DNA from: a virus
Virus record (IMG/VR): IMGVR_UViG_3300030101_001814
Location: 1 to 49,364 of that record
Reading direction: 5' to 3' (one strand)
DNA: 49,364 bases
A program made the position numbers and the translations under genes. Shown one piece after another: positions 29,117 to 38,541 of the stretch. The notes beneath the pieces are model-generated. The model ran no database searches and was not told where the DNA came from. It worked only from the letters and a program-made list of their open reading frames with translations. Positions within the stretch are counted from its first letter, which is position 1; every line of letters begins with the position of its first letter.

Positions 29117-31150
29117 ATGATAACAGTATTAGATATAGAAACCACCTTTACAAAAGAGGGTGACCCTTCACCATTTAATCCCGATAATAGATTAGTGAGT
29201 GTAGGTATCAATGATGAATACTATTTCTTTTATCACAACGACCCTATCAAAAAAGACTTGACAGAAAGCAGAAAAGCAATACAAGATATACTAGATAAAT
29301 CAGAATTAGTTATTGGCCACAATTTAAAATTTGATATGTCATGGTTATATCAATGCGGATTTACTTATCAAGGTAAACTATACGATACAATGTTAGGGGA
29401 ATATATTATCAATAGAGGTGAGAAGAAATCAGTGTCACTAAAAGAATCTTGTAAACGTAGAGGTATCAGTTTAAAATCAGATATCCTAGCTACCTACATG
29501 AATGAAGGATATGGTATCGAAGAAATACCTATGGACAAATTAGAAGAGTATGGTAAACAAGATGTTAAGATAACAAGAGAATTATATAATGCTCAAGTCG
29601 AAGCATTTAATAATCATGCTAATGCTAATCTGATTCCCACAAGAAACTTGATGAATGATTTTCTACAAGTATTAATTGATATGGAAATGAACGGCAATCA
29701 TGTGGACCTAGAAAAATTAGATGTGGTAGAAAAAGAACTAAACGAAGAATACTACAAACTAAAAAATAAAATAGATAGAATTGTCAGTCAAATGATGGGT
29801 GATACTAAAATAAATCTATCATCAACAGAAGATTTATCTAAGGTTATTTATTCTAGAAAGGTACAGGATAAAAAACAATGGGCAGAATTATTTAACATAG
29901 GTATAGACAAAAGAACCAAAAGACCTAAACGTAGACCTCGTATGACTGATAGAGAATTCCAACACAATGTAGATAAGTATACTGATACTGTATACAAAAC
30001 AATGGCCACACAATGTAAAACTTGTAATGGTGTAGGATTAGTTAGACATACAAAGGTAGACGGAACACCTTTTAAGAACATGTCAAAGTGTTCACCTTGT
30101 AAAGGTGAGGGTATGATATTCTTAGAAACAGAAGCCAAGGCAGGATTTGGTTGGTCTCCTAGAACAATTCATGACGCATCACAGGGTGGATTTAAAACAG
30201 ATAAAGACACACTAAATAAAATATCTGTGTTTGCAGAAGGCACACTAAAAGAATTTGTAGATAGTATCATGAGATATAGTGCAGTAGAAACTTATCTCAA
30301 TACATTTGTTACCGGTATCAAAGACAATACAAGAGAAGACGGAATACTTCACCCCTCTTTTAATCAGCATATAACTACCACAGGAAGACTATCTAGTTCT
30401 AAACCTAACTTCCAAAACATGCCGAGAGGTGATAAGTTTCCTATTAAAAAAGCTATTACATCTAGATTTTACAAAGGTAAGATTATAGAAGTAGACTTTG
30501 CACAGTTAGAATTTAGAACTGCCGTATTCCTAGCCCAAGATAAACAAGGCATGGAAGACATTGCCAATGGTGTAGATGTTCATCAATACACTGCTAATAT
30601 TATCGGATGTTCTAGGCAAGACGCAAAGGCTCATACATTTAAACCTTTATATGGTGGGATGATGGGTAAGAAAAAAGAAAAAGAATATTATCAAAAGTTT
30701 TTAGAGAAGTATGAGAATATTGCAGAGTGGCATAAGAAGTTAGAAGACACTGCAATAAAATCTAAGATAGTAAGACTACCGAGTGGTCGAGAATATTACT
30801 TCCCTAATATCTATAGAAGAAAAGACGGTAGTAGTACCCAATCTACTGCAGTTAAAAATTATCCTGTTCAAGGTTTTGCCACGGCAGATATAGTTCCTAT
30901 AGCCTGTATAAACGTATGGAATCTATTGAAAAAAAACAATATGAAAACATTACTGATTAATACAGTACATGATTCCGTGATACTAGATGTTCATCCGGAA
31001 GAATACTCACAAGTCCTTGACTGTTTAAACCAAGGGTTTTCCGGTATAAAAGAATCACTAAAAGAAAGATTTGATTGTGATTTAAATGTACCTTTAGACT
31101 TTGAAATAAAAAGTGGTTCGAATTGGCTTGACTTATCCACAGACTTGTGA
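29117..31150 (+). CDS. Family A DNA polymerase with DnaJ-like zinc insertion
   Basis: A 677-residue polymerase. The exonuclease has DIET (D6, E8) and HNLKFD (68 to 73). The polymerase has motif A DFAQLEFR (D460), motif B RQDAKAHTFKPLYGG and motif C HDS (H618, D619). Between them, C300, C303 and C325, C328 lie in CKTCNGVG and CSPCKGEG, DnaJ-type CxxCxGxG repeats. A partial DnaJ domain in this place is the reported hallmark of phage HMO-2011 polymerase. Replicates the genome with helicase, primase and the nucleases downstream. Confidence 0.92.
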   Translation: MITVLDIETTFTKEGDPSPFNPDNRLVSVGINDEYYFFYHNDPIKKDLTESRKAIQDILDKSELVIGHNLKFDMSWLYQCGFTYQGKLYDTMLGEYIINRGEKKSVSLKESCKRRGISLKSDILATYMNEGYGIEEIPMDKLEEYGKQDVKITRELYNAQVEAFNNHANANLIPTRNLMNDFLQVLIDMEMNGNHVDLEKLDVVEKELNEEYYKLKNKIDRIVSQMMGDTKINLSSTEDLSKVIYSRKVQDKKQWAELFNIGIDKRTKRPKRRPRMTDREFQHNVDKYTDTVYKTMATQCKTCNGVGLVRHTKVDGTPFKNMSKCSPCKGEGMIFLETEAKAGFGWSPRTIHDASQGGFKTDKDTLNKISVFAEGTLKEFVDSIMRYSAVETYLNTFVTGIKDNTREDGILHPSFNQHITTTGRLSSSKPNFQNMPRGDKFPIKKAITSRFYKGKIIEVDFAQLEFRTAVFLAQDKQGMEDIANGVDVHQYTANIIGCSRQDAKAHTFKPLYGGMMGKKKEKEYYQKFLEKYENIAEWHKKLEDTAIKSKIVRLPSGREYYFPNIYRRKDGSSTQSTAVKNYPVQGFATADIVPIACINVWNLLKKNNMKTLLINTVHDSVILDVHPEEYSQVLDCLNQGFSGIKESLKERFDCDLNVPLDFEIKSGSNWLDLSTDL

Positions 31151-31156
31151 TACAAT
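31128..31156 (+). promoter_or_regulatory. Promoter inside the end of the polymerase gene
   Basis: TTGACT at 31128-31133 and TACAAT at 31151-31156, 17-base spacer. A DnaA-box-like TTATCCACA (31133-31141) overlaps the -35. The next gene starts 25 bases downstream. Confidence 0.55.
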
Positions 31157-31180
31157 ATACTTATAAAAGGAGGCATTATT

Positions 31181-32002
31181 ATGTCAAACGAACTAAGTAA
31201 TCTAGACAGTTTATCTAATGATAAGATAATGGCTATGGTCGGACAGGATGCCGACATGGGTGGTTCATCTTTAGCTAGATTGTCTATTAACTATGAAGCC
31301 GAGGATAGTGATGGCAATGCTATCAAACGAGGTTTGTACAAAGTAGAAGGTACAGACAAAGGCACAGTGTATGCAGAGAAAGTTTCTTTTAGACCTTTCT
31401 TAAATACATTTCAGTACAAGAAATATGATGAAGAGAATGAGGATAACAATTCTAAATCAGTTATGTTTAGAAGTTGGTCCGATTCAAAAATAGATACCAA
31501 AGGAACGGAATCATGTGGAAGTGTACCCAAAGCAGAACGAGAAAATCTAGACCCTGTTGCTAAGATAGAACAGGATAAGATTACTTGCTATCGAAATGTG
31601 TTTGGTGTTGTGTCCGTCAAAGGTAAGTCTTCAAAAGGTGAAGAAATTATCTTGACAAACGAACCTGTATTGTATAGAGTACGAGGTGTAAACTTTATGC
31701 CCATAGGCAATATGCTTCAAAGCTTATCTAAACGTAATAAGATAATGTACAATACTGTTCTAGATTTTAATGGAACAGAAAAGCATACAAAAGGAAGTGT
31801 GACATACTTTGTTGCTAAGATAAAAGATAGTAATCAAGATGTCAAGTTTTCTGATTCAGATAAAGAAACACTAAAAGGTTTCTTAGAATATGTGGAGGCA
31901 GAGAATAGCTATGTAAAAGAAGAACATAACAAAGCTAAGAAAGGTCACACTACAGAACAAGATGTGTTAGATGATGAAATCATGGACGAAATAACCTCTT
32001 GA
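31181..32002 (+). CDS. Probable single-stranded DNA-binding protein
   Basis: A 273-residue protein with strand-rich body (SLARLSINYEAEDSDGNAIK, then RPFLNTFQYKKYDEENEDNN) and an acidic C-terminal tail ending DDEIMDEITS, as in ssDNA-binding proteins such as T7 gp2.5, where that tail contacts the polymerase. It lies between the polymerase and exonuclease, as does gp2.5-like protein in other podoviruses. The sequence family is shared with marine phages in my recollection, but the function is inferred. Strong ribosome-binding site (AAGGAGG). Confidence 0.65.
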   Translation: MSNELSNLDSLSNDKIMAMVGQDADMGGSSLARLSINYEAEDSDGNAIKRGLYKVEGTDKGTVYAEKVSFRPFLNTFQYKKYDEENEDNNSKSVMFRSWSDSKIDTKGTESCGSVPKAERENLDPVAKIEQDKITCYRNVFGVVSVKGKSSKGEEIILTNEPVLYRVRGVNFMPIGNMLQSLSKRNKIMYNTVLDFNGTEKHTKGSVTYFVAKIKDSNQDVKFSDSDKETLKGFLEYVEAENSYVKEEHNKAKKGHTTEQDVLDDEIMDEITS

Positions 32003-32901
32003 CTTTCTTAGAAGAAGTAAAATCTTTATTGTCACAGGCCCAACGTAAGCCTGTGGCAATACCTAAAGAAGTATTAAAAGAGTTTCTTAAAGACTGCAAA
32101 CAAGCAGTAGAAAAACAATTTACTCAAAAGAGGGAATCTGAGTTTAGAATTAGAATGTCTAGTATTGGCAAACCACTATGTCAATTACAAATGGAAAAGA
32201 AATATTCCGGTGGCAATGCGATAGTATCTTATGAAAATTATAATAATAAATTAAAGTTTTTATTTGGTGATATCTTAGAAGCGATTGTGGTAATGTTATT
32301 AAGAACTACCAAAGCTAATATACAAGGTGTACAAAAGAATGTCAAATACAAAACAAAATGGTTTGACATGAAAGGCACATACGATATTATTATTGATGAT
32401 AAAGTATACGACATTAAATCAGCTTCACCTTTTGCCTTTGATAAAAAGTTTGGTGAGAGTGGTGGAGGATTTGAGAAGGTTGCTAAAGATGATGTGTTTG
32501 GATATCTAACTCAAGGGTATTTATATTCCGAAGCAACAAAGAAACCTTTTGGTGGTTGGATAGTTATTAATAAAGCTACCGGTGAAATATTATTGAGTGA
32601 ACCGCCACAAGATGATTCTCAGTATAGAAAAGAAGCTATTCAAAAAGCTTTAGATAATACAAAAGCACTAATGGAAGACAAACCTTTTGAAAAATGCTTT
32701 GATATTGAAGAAGAAATGTTTTACAAAAAACCTACAGGCAACAAAATATTAGGAACTGTATGTTCATATTGTCAGTATAAACAGAAGTGTTGGGGTGAAG
32801 ATATACAATACCTACCACAACAACAATCAAAAGCATCCAATCCTAAGTTTGCTTGGTATGTAGAAATAAATAATCCAAAGGAGGTTATGCATGAAGCATA
32901 A
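31999..32901 (+). CDS. RecB/Cas4-type nuclease with Fe-S cysteines
   Basis: A 300-residue PD-(D/E)xK nuclease. TTG start overlapping the previous stop (TTGA). Metal-binding residues: D129 (KGTYDI), D138 and K140 (YDIKSAS), and Q172/Y176 (LTQGYLY). One cysteine early (C61, GKPLCQLQ) and three late (C255, C258, C264, VCSYCQYKQKC) match the 4Fe-4S arrangement of Cas4 and AddB nucleases. Acts as a 5'-3' or 3'-5' exonuclease in recombination or host DNA degradation. Well supported, specific polarity unknown. Confidence 0.85.
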   Translation: MTFLEEVKSLLSQAQRKPVAIPKEVLKEFLKDCKQAVEKQFTQKRESEFRIRMSSIGKPLCQLQMEKKYSGGNAIVSYENYNNKLKFLFGDILEAIVVMLLRTTKANIQGVQKNVKYKTKWFDMKGTYDIIIDDKVYDIKSASPFAFDKKFGESGGGFEKVAKDDVFGYLTQGYLYSEATKKPFGGWIVINKATGEILLSEPPQDDSQYRKEAIQKALDNTKALMEDKPFEKCFDIEEEMFYKKPTGNKILGTVCSYCQYKQKCWGEDIQYLPQQQSKASNPKFAWYVEINNPKEVMHEA

Positions 32902-33283
32902 TGCAAACTTTAAATATGATTTACAATGGGGTAAACAAGGGGAAACTGTTGTTGCAGAAATACAACAAGGTGAAAAGACTGAAGTAAAGTCTGAAAGAGA
33001 TAAGTGGATTAAGACAGGTAATCACTATTGTGAATATCAAAGTAGGGGAAAAGAAAGTGGGATTGCCAAGACACAGGCTGAATGGTGGACCATTAATTTC
33101 TACAGTAAAGATAAGTTTTGTTTTAATATAACATTAAAGACAAAAGATTTAAAGAATATTATTAAGAATAATACATTTAAAAAAATCCCCGGTGGGGACA
33201 ACAATACTTCGTGGGGACATCTAATCCCTATAAATAAACTAATTGATTATAATAATTATGGGGTGGAAAATGAGAATAGTTAA
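32891..33283 (+). CDS. Resolvase-like PD-(D/E)xK endonuclease
   Basis: A 130-residue protein with an EVK core (E31, V32, K33 in KTEVKSERDKWIKTGN) and preceding acidic residues D10 and E18, in the pattern of T7 endonuclease I-type nucleases. RGKESGIAKTQAEWW later fits the SGI..T.A..W part of that family. It would cut branched DNA such as Holliday junctions before packaging. Overlaps the next gene by 14 bases. Confidence 0.72.
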   Translation: MKHNANFKYDLQWGKQGETVVAEIQQGEKTEVKSERDKWIKTGNHYCEYQSRGKESGIAKTQAEWWTINFYSKDKFCFNITLKTKDLKNIIKNNTFKKIPGGDNNTSWGHLIPINKLIDYNNYGVENENS

Positions 33284-33497
33284 GGACCCTTTTACAGGGG
33301 AACTATTACTGTCTTTAGATAACTTTGAATCAAAGCAAGTAAGGGATAAAGGATATGTAAAAATATCCAATCATAGCAGTTTTTTTGGCTCTTTAAGATT
33401 ATTGTATGAGGATTTATCTACAATAATTACAGAAGAGTTAAGAAATATACAATTAAAAAAGGAGAAAAAAGAACATGAAAAATTACTTAATAAGTAG
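33270..33497 (+). CDS. Small early protein, unknown
   Basis: A 75-residue protein. The start at 33270 is chosen because GGGGTGG precedes it and the longer reading is only a hydrophobic extension with no site. RIVKDPFTGELLLSLDNFES, then LSTIITEELRNIQLKKEKKE. Mixed strand and helix. Unknown function. Confidence 0.55.
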   Translation: MRIVKDPFTGELLLSLDNFESKQVRDKGYVKISNHSSFFGSLRLLYEDLSTIITEELRNIQLKKEKKEHEKLLNK

Positions 33498-33633
33498 TGA
33501 GTTGCTACAGAATGTAATTAAATATATGTTTACTAGACCTTATGGTGAAGTACATACTTTAATAACAGGATTAGCACAGCTAAAGGAAACATCCAATGAA
33601 TCTGGACAAAAACAAGAAACAAAGAAAGTTTGA
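33475..33633 (+). CDS. Small phage protein, unknown (LLQ...RPYGEV type)
   Basis: Fifty-two residues: MKNYLISSELLQNVIKYMFT, then RPYGEVHTLITGLAQLKETS. The LLQ..I.Y..TRPY.EV...I.GL pattern is common to small proteins in many phages, with no known role. AAGGAG lies before the start. Overlaps the previous and next genes in different frames. Confidence 0.6.
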   Translation: MKNYLISSELLQNVIKYMFTRPYGEVHTLITGLAQLKETSNESGQKQETKKV

Positions 33634-33856
33634 TTATGTCGCTAACTTACTTAACTACTCCGTCAATCTCAATCGAGATAGTGACATACAATTAGACTAC
33701 AACTTTATACAACCACAACAATTTAAATTTATAATGGACAGGGAGTTCCCCGAGTATCAGTATACTAATAACCTCTGTTCATTAATTAATTATTCAAGAC
33801 ATGAAATGGATGAACTTAATAAGAAGTTAACTAGGTTTGTTAACGGATTGTATTAG
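33596..33856 (+). CDS. Last plus-strand protein, unknown
   Basis: Eighty-six residues: FDYVANLLNYSVNLNRDSDI, then QFKFIMDREFPEYQYTNNLC. It runs into the convergent endolysin gene, overlapping it tail to tail by 17 bases (33840-33856). No terminator is visible between the two transcripts. No family recognised. Confidence 0.6.
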   Translation: MNLDKNKKQRKFDYVANLLNYSVNLNRDSDIQLDYNFIQPQQFKFIMDREFPEYQYTNNLCSLINYSRHEMDELNKKLTRFVNGLY

Positions 33857-34409
33857 ATTTTAATTTATTTATAGATTCTATATATTTTAAAGTTCTTTCT
33901 TTTAATCCTGCCATACCTTCTTCAGGCTCATATATTTTAGTTTTTCCCATTTCTGGAGCAGACGGGTCTGTGTATATTAAATTATTTATAGCCCTATCGT
34001 AATCTGAATTTACCATGGCATCAAAAAACATTGGAAATTTATTAGGAGCATCTAACCAAAAAGTAGTTTTTATTAATATTTTTTTTACATCATCTGATAT
34101 ATCTTTATTATCATAATCGTTTTTTATTTTATCTTCTACTATTTTTTGTTTTTCTAAAACATCATTATAAAGAACCTTATCTAATTGTTTTTTAGGATAT
34201 ATTTTTCCTGTTTGATATTTAGATTCATACTCATCTTTTGTTACTAAGTGTCCTGTCCCTATAGTAGGATATCCGCCAGAAGGTAATTGTCCATTTTCAT
34301 CTATTGGGGTTCCTTTATTTACAATTTTTCCTGTTTTGTCATCATAAATAGAACCCCTATAACCTTCCTCAGAATCACTAGATAATTCTTTTACTACTTC
34401 TTCTAGCAT
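33840..34409 (-). CDS. Endolysin (phage lysozyme, GH24-like)
   Basis: A 189-residue lysozyme. Start chosen at 34409, where ATG overlaps the holin stop (TAATG); the longer open frame to 34661 only covers the holin in another frame. E15 (SDSEEG), then IYDD and YPTIGTGHLVT give the Glu...Asp...Thr pattern of T4-type lysozymes, with a 20-residue insertion between. It cuts peptidoglycan after holin action. No signal peptide. Convergent overlap with the plus-strand gene. Confidence 0.8.
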   Translation of the reverse strand: MLEEVVKELSSDSEEGYRGSIYDDKTGKIVNKGTPIDENGQLPSGGYPTIGTGHLVTKDEYESKYQTGKIYPKKQLDKVLYNDVLEKQKIVEDKIKNDYDNKDISDDVKKILIKTTFWLDAPNKFPMFFDAMVNSDYDRAINNLIYTDPSAPEMGKTKIYEPEEGMAGLKERTLKYIESINKLKSNTIR

Positions 34410-34843
34410 TACTTCTTCACCAAGCTTCCACCAAAGTATAGTCCCACAATAGCAGACATTAGATGTGTATCTAGTGGTGTTATCACTAAACCTAAGAACT
34501 CTTTGTCCATCAATACTTCTTTCTTCTCTATCAAGAATAAGAATCCTTGAGTAAATTCTGTCCATGTCAATATCACTGGAGTATCGAATAGAACCGGCAC
34601 TAACTTGGGCCATGCTATAATAAAAAAAACTGCAGTCAGTGCAATAATTCTTCTGGTCCACTGGAAACCTTTGTTGTCATATGTTCTTGCTTTCTCTACA
34701 AAAGACATTTGAGTTTCTGCTCTTGCTAATAACATCTTTTGTTCTTCTTGTTTTGCTTTAATACTCTGGCCCCATATGGACATAAATCCACCTAGTAAGC
34801 TAGAGCCTAGCATTGTAATCATTTCTACTGGTAATCCACCCAT
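34409..34843 (-). CDS. Holin-like membrane protein
   Basis: A 144-residue protein. A hydrophobic N-terminal segment (VEMITMLGSSLLGGFMSIWG), an amphipathic helix with Lys/Glu/Arg, then a hydrophobic segment (RRIIALTAVFFIIAWPKLVP) and a C-terminal MSAIVGLYFGGSLVKK end. A protein with this layout lies before the lysozyme in many marine phages and is often called holin. Overlap with the endolysin (TAATG) supports joint lysis use. Pore formation not shown. Confidence 0.68.
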   Translation of the reverse strand: MGGLPVEMITMLGSSLLGGFMSIWGQSIKAKQEEQKMLLARAETQMSFVEKARTYDNKGFQWTRRIIALTAVFFIIAWPKLVPVLFDTPVILTWTEFTQGFLFLIEKKEVLMDKEFLGLVITPLDTHLMSAIVGLYFGGSLVKK

Positions 34844-34855
34844 TATTTATCCTCC

Positions 34856-37800
34856 TTAATCATAATCCTTATCAGGTTTTGTTGCCTTATCACCTCTACC
34901 CATAAACTTTGTCATATCAAAATTAAAGGTCATAGCATAAGGGTCTATGCCATCAAATCTACCAACAAACTTTTTTGTTAGTTTATTTATTTTAGCTAAT
35001 ACTTTTCCTACTTGTCTATCATAATCAGCCATACTTATTTGATTTGTGGCTACTTGATTTTTTAATTGATTGAGTTTGCTTTTTTGAACTCTTACTTCTC
35101 TTTCATATTGTAATCTTTGACTCGCACCTAAAGTTCTAATACTTTTATTACTTACTTTAAATCCAAAGGAAGTTAATAAAGCTTCTAACTCTGTCTGTGG
35201 TTCTCTAAATTTAGATATGTCCCCTGCTCTTGCTCTTTCTAATCTTTTTGTAGAATAAGAACCCGGTAAGAAAGGGAAGTTAGGTATTAACTTTTTACCA
35301 AAGCTACCTAGACCTTTTATTGTTTCTTCAAGAGCAGTTCCATCTCCTCTACCAAATTCTTTTTGTTTTCTAAATATATCAAAACCAAGCATGGAAAATA
35401 AAAAGTCACCACCAATACCAAAAGAAGGTTGTAAAGGTTCTGGTAAAAAGGGTACAACATTTTTTCCTTCAAAACTTAATATGTCACCACCCGGATAAAA
35501 TCTACTAATATTTAAATATTTAGATGTTCCGTCTTTTGACTTACCAGATATTCTAATTACTTTTTTAGGCATGAATGGCATATCTAAAATATTACCTGCT
35601 TCATAATCTGGTAGTAATGCTCTTTCTACTTTAGCATCTTCACCACCATATATCTCTTCTAACTTATTTAAACTATATCCTGCCGCTATATACTTAGCAT
35701 ATTTTGTAGGTCTAAGTATTGCTGATTCAGCTAACAGAGGAATTATTCTATAAGTAAAAGATAAGAAAGGTGTAGCTGTATTTCTTAAATGATTAATTAA
35801 AGGTGCATCAATATCATAATCTATAAACTGTCTTCTAGCAAATAAAGCAGCATCCTCTGCAGAATCACCTAACTTCATTCTATGCATAAAAGCATTTAAT
35901 CTAAACACATGGTCTTCTATTCTATACCAATCTTCTAATTTACTTGTAATAGAATTATTTCTAACTTTACTATAAATCTTATCAGATATGTCTACTGCAC
36001 TATCCCATTCATCAGCATTAGCTTTTGATTTATAGATACCTGCTAATTCACCTTCTTTAAAATTTCTAATTTCTTTATTAACAAAATCTGCATCAAATAC
36101 ACCATGTTTAATTGCTAGTAAAACTATTTCAGAACGATGTCCTTCTTTACCATGAGTTCTTAATGCTCTAAATGCTTTAGGTAAGGTTCGCCACGGAACA
36201 TCTGCTAAATCACTTAATACTAAATTACCAAACACATTATTAACATGCACCGTTGGATTCCACGCAGTCTTAGAAACTTTCCATAAACTATTTAACTTTT
36301 TATATTTTGCATAAACTGCATTAGAAGATTTTTCTTGATATCTTCTTGTACCCATGATGTCTTTCCAAACATTTTCAGGAACATACTTACCCGCCAATGC
36401 TCCATATCTTTTAGATACAGTACCTGCTATTTTATTTTCAGGTATCTTTCTATATCTTTGAGGTAAAGCTAACATTTGTTTTGCTGTCCTACCACCTGCT
36501 TCTTCTGCAAATTGTGCTGCAACATCTGAGTAAAACTGATACTTTGCTACAGTTTGAGCCATTAAGATACCTGTATATTCCATAGAAATTGCTGCGTCTT
36601 CTATTTCACCTTTGGCTAGTCTTTGTTCTTTTGTTAGTTGCCAACGGATAGGAATCATTGCATCTCTTTTTAATAATTTCTTTTGAAGTATTTTTCCTTT
36701 TTTACCTAATCTTTCATCTGTTACTGTGGGTTTCTGTCTTTTAGTAACTTGATATAATTGCCCACCTATTTCTTCAAAGTCACCTAGTAATTCCCAACCC
36801 TTATGACCCGGTTCTACTATATCATTAACAGTTGGTTTTTGATTTTTGTAAGTTCTAAACCAATCTGCTACTGTCACTTCATGTAATGTACCTCTAGGCT
36901 TTAAATCATCACCAATCTTTTTTAATTCAATAGGTATATCTTCTTCTTCACCTTTATATAATCTTCCTAAATATCTATCTCTATTTTTTTTAAAAGTTTG
37001 AGGTGCTAACAATCCTAAATCTACATACAATTGTCCTGTATCTGTTATTAAGTTTCTGGCCATCTTACTTAATTCTTTTAATTCTTTTGGGGCTACATTG
37101 GTTTTAACATCACCTTCTAACATATTATATAAAATCTTTCTTTCATCTTTAGTAAGCTTTTGCATCTGTTTCGCAATACGGACAAAAGCAGATGCTATAT
37201 CATTTTTAGTACCATCATATTTTTGTAGTAATTTTTTATAATCTTTTGTTAAACCGTACTTATCTATTATTCCTCTTCCTAATATTTCTGCTAAAGACTC
37301 TGTTACTTCTACAGGTTCATCAGTGTCTTTACCATAAACTCTTTTTACTTTTTTCTTTTTTAATACAGTAACACCAAGATAACCTGCGGCTGCACCTAAA
37401 AATGCTCTACCAAATCTAGAACTTAAAGGAGCATTAATATCAAAGATTGGTGCTTCAGCATCAGCATTAAATCCAACTAATCCACCGGCAATGGCTGTCC
37501 CTCCTTCTCCTGTGGTTGCTACTTTTAAAAACCTTTTACCATAATTTTCTTCATAACCTTTTAATATTTTGTTAATAAAGTTATGAGGTTTTGCAGATAA
37601 CTCACCTTGTTTAGGAGCATCTAAAACTTTTTTTGTTTTTGGAAAAGGTACTCTTGTATCTCTTCCTCTAAATATATCCACTAGTGTATCAAATACAGAT
37701 TTAGGTTCTTTACCAATTTCTCCTTCTGGCCTTACACCTAAAGTTCTTTCACCCTCTGCATATATTTTACCTTCACTTAAATCTTCTTCAATAGCTTTAC

Positions 37801-38539
37801 CTTTTACTTGTACTGTGGTTCCGCCTCTTTCGATAGTTTCTGCCGGAGTTAAGTTTGCTCTTTTAAATCCTACAGGAGTTATTTCACCTTTACCAGTAAT
37901 CATAACACCTAAATTTCTTAAACCTCCGATTGCAGGAGCAACTATACCGCCACCTACAGCACCCACTAAAAGTTGTTTACCTCTAGTATCTATAATAGAT
38001 TCCTCATCTACATATCCTGTAGCACCTGCTATAGCTCCTGATACCACTCCATATTTACCCATTGTATATAAATTCCTAGCTTTACCAAAAGGTATCAACC
38101 ATCCTGCAGGGTCTAGTAATGCACCACCAAAATATGCTAAAGTAACTAATCCACCATCTTCACCACGCATTAATTGATTAAGTTTTTGTTGCTCTGCTTT
38201 CATTTCTTCTTTATCTCTACCTGCCATTTGTTTTACACCTCTAAAGGTATCGGCAAGTCCTAACTTAAAAGCATAAGCATATTTATTGTTAACCTCTGGA
38301 GGACTAGAGGGTTCCATGTCGTTAACAAAATTATCTTTAAATGTGGGGTTTTGGGAAGTTTTATCTGTGACTGTAATCTGATTAAGTTCTTCTCTCAAAG
38401 AATCTAATCTAGATTTAGGTTCTGATGTGATTACAGTAATGCCTGTCGATGCAGGAACATCACTTTGTTGAGATAGAGAAGGTTGTTCTTTTTCTATGCC
38501 TAATTCTTCTCGTAAGGCATTAAGTCTTTCTTGACCCAT
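34856..38539 (-). CDS. Very large internal virion (ejection) protein
   Basis: A 1227-residue protein. The N-terminus (GQERLNALREELGIEKEQPS) is disordered and charged. Residues about 110 to 190 are hydrophobic, with Gly-rich segments (GAIAGATGYVDEESIID, then GAVGGGIVAPAIGGLRN). The long central part is helical, with LRNTATPFLSFTYRIIPLLA near residue 930. The size, placement next to tail and internal genes, and mixed membrane segments match ejected core proteins such as T7 gp15/gp16, though no sequence identity is claimed. It would help DNA cross the envelope. Confidence 0.68.
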   Translation of the reverse strand: MGQERLNALREELGIEKEQPSLSQQSDVPASTGITVITSEPKSRLDSLREELNQITVTDKTSQNPTFKDNFVNDMEPSSPPEVNNKYAYAFKLGLADTFRGVKQMAGRDKEEMKAEQQKLNQLMRGEDGGLVTLAYFGGALLDPAGWLIPFGKARNLYTMGKYGVVSGAIAGATGYVDEESIIDTRGKQLLVGAVGGGIVAPAIGGLRNLGVMITGKGEITPVGFKRANLTPAETIERGGTTVQVKGKAIEEDLSEGKIYAEGERTLGVRPEGEIGKEPKSVFDTLVDIFRGRDTRVPFPKTKKVLDAPKQGELSAKPHNFINKILKGYEENYGKRFLKVATTGEGGTAIAGGLVGFNADAEAPIFDINAPLSSRFGRAFLGAAAGYLGVTVLKKKKVKRVYGKDTDEPVEVTESLAEILGRGIIDKYGLTKDYKKLLQKYDGTKNDIASAFVRIAKQMQKLTKDERKILYNMLEGDVKTNVAPKELKELSKMARNLITDTGQLYVDLGLLAPQTFKKNRDRYLGRLYKGEEEDIPIELKKIGDDLKPRGTLHEVTVADWFRTYKNQKPTVNDIVEPGHKGWELLGDFEEIGGQLYQVTKRQKPTVTDERLGKKGKILQKKLLKRDAMIPIRWQLTKEQRLAKGEIEDAAISMEYTGILMAQTVAKYQFYSDVAAQFAEEAGGRTAKQMLALPQRYRKIPENKIAGTVSKRYGALAGKYVPENVWKDIMGTRRYQEKSSNAVYAKYKKLNSLWKVSKTAWNPTVHVNNVFGNLVLSDLADVPWRTLPKAFRALRTHGKEGHRSEIVLLAIKHGVFDADFVNKEIRNFKEGELAGIYKSKANADEWDSAVDISDKIYSKVRNNSITSKLEDWYRIEDHVFRLNAFMHRMKLGDSAEDAALFARRQFIDYDIDAPLINHLRNTATPFLSFTYRIIPLLAESAILRPTKYAKYIAAGYSLNKLEEIYGGEDAKVERALLPDYEAGNILDMPFMPKKVIRISGKSKDGTSKYLNISRFYPGGDILSFEGKNVVPFLPEPLQPSFGIGGDFLFSMLGFDIFRKQKEFGRGDGTALEETIKGLGSFGKKLIPNFPFLPGSYSTKRLERARAGDISKFREPQTELEALLTSFGFKVSNKSIRTLGASQRLQYEREVRVQKSKLNQLKNQVATNQISMADYDRQVGKVLAKINKLTKKFVGRFDGIDPYAMTFNFDMTKFMGRGDKATKPDKDYD

Positions 38540-38541
38540 GT

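Noticed and set aside
34410-34661. N-terminal extension of the endolysin frame
   Set aside because: It overlaps the holin-like gene in another frame; the TAATG at 34409 gives a proper start for the lysozyme.
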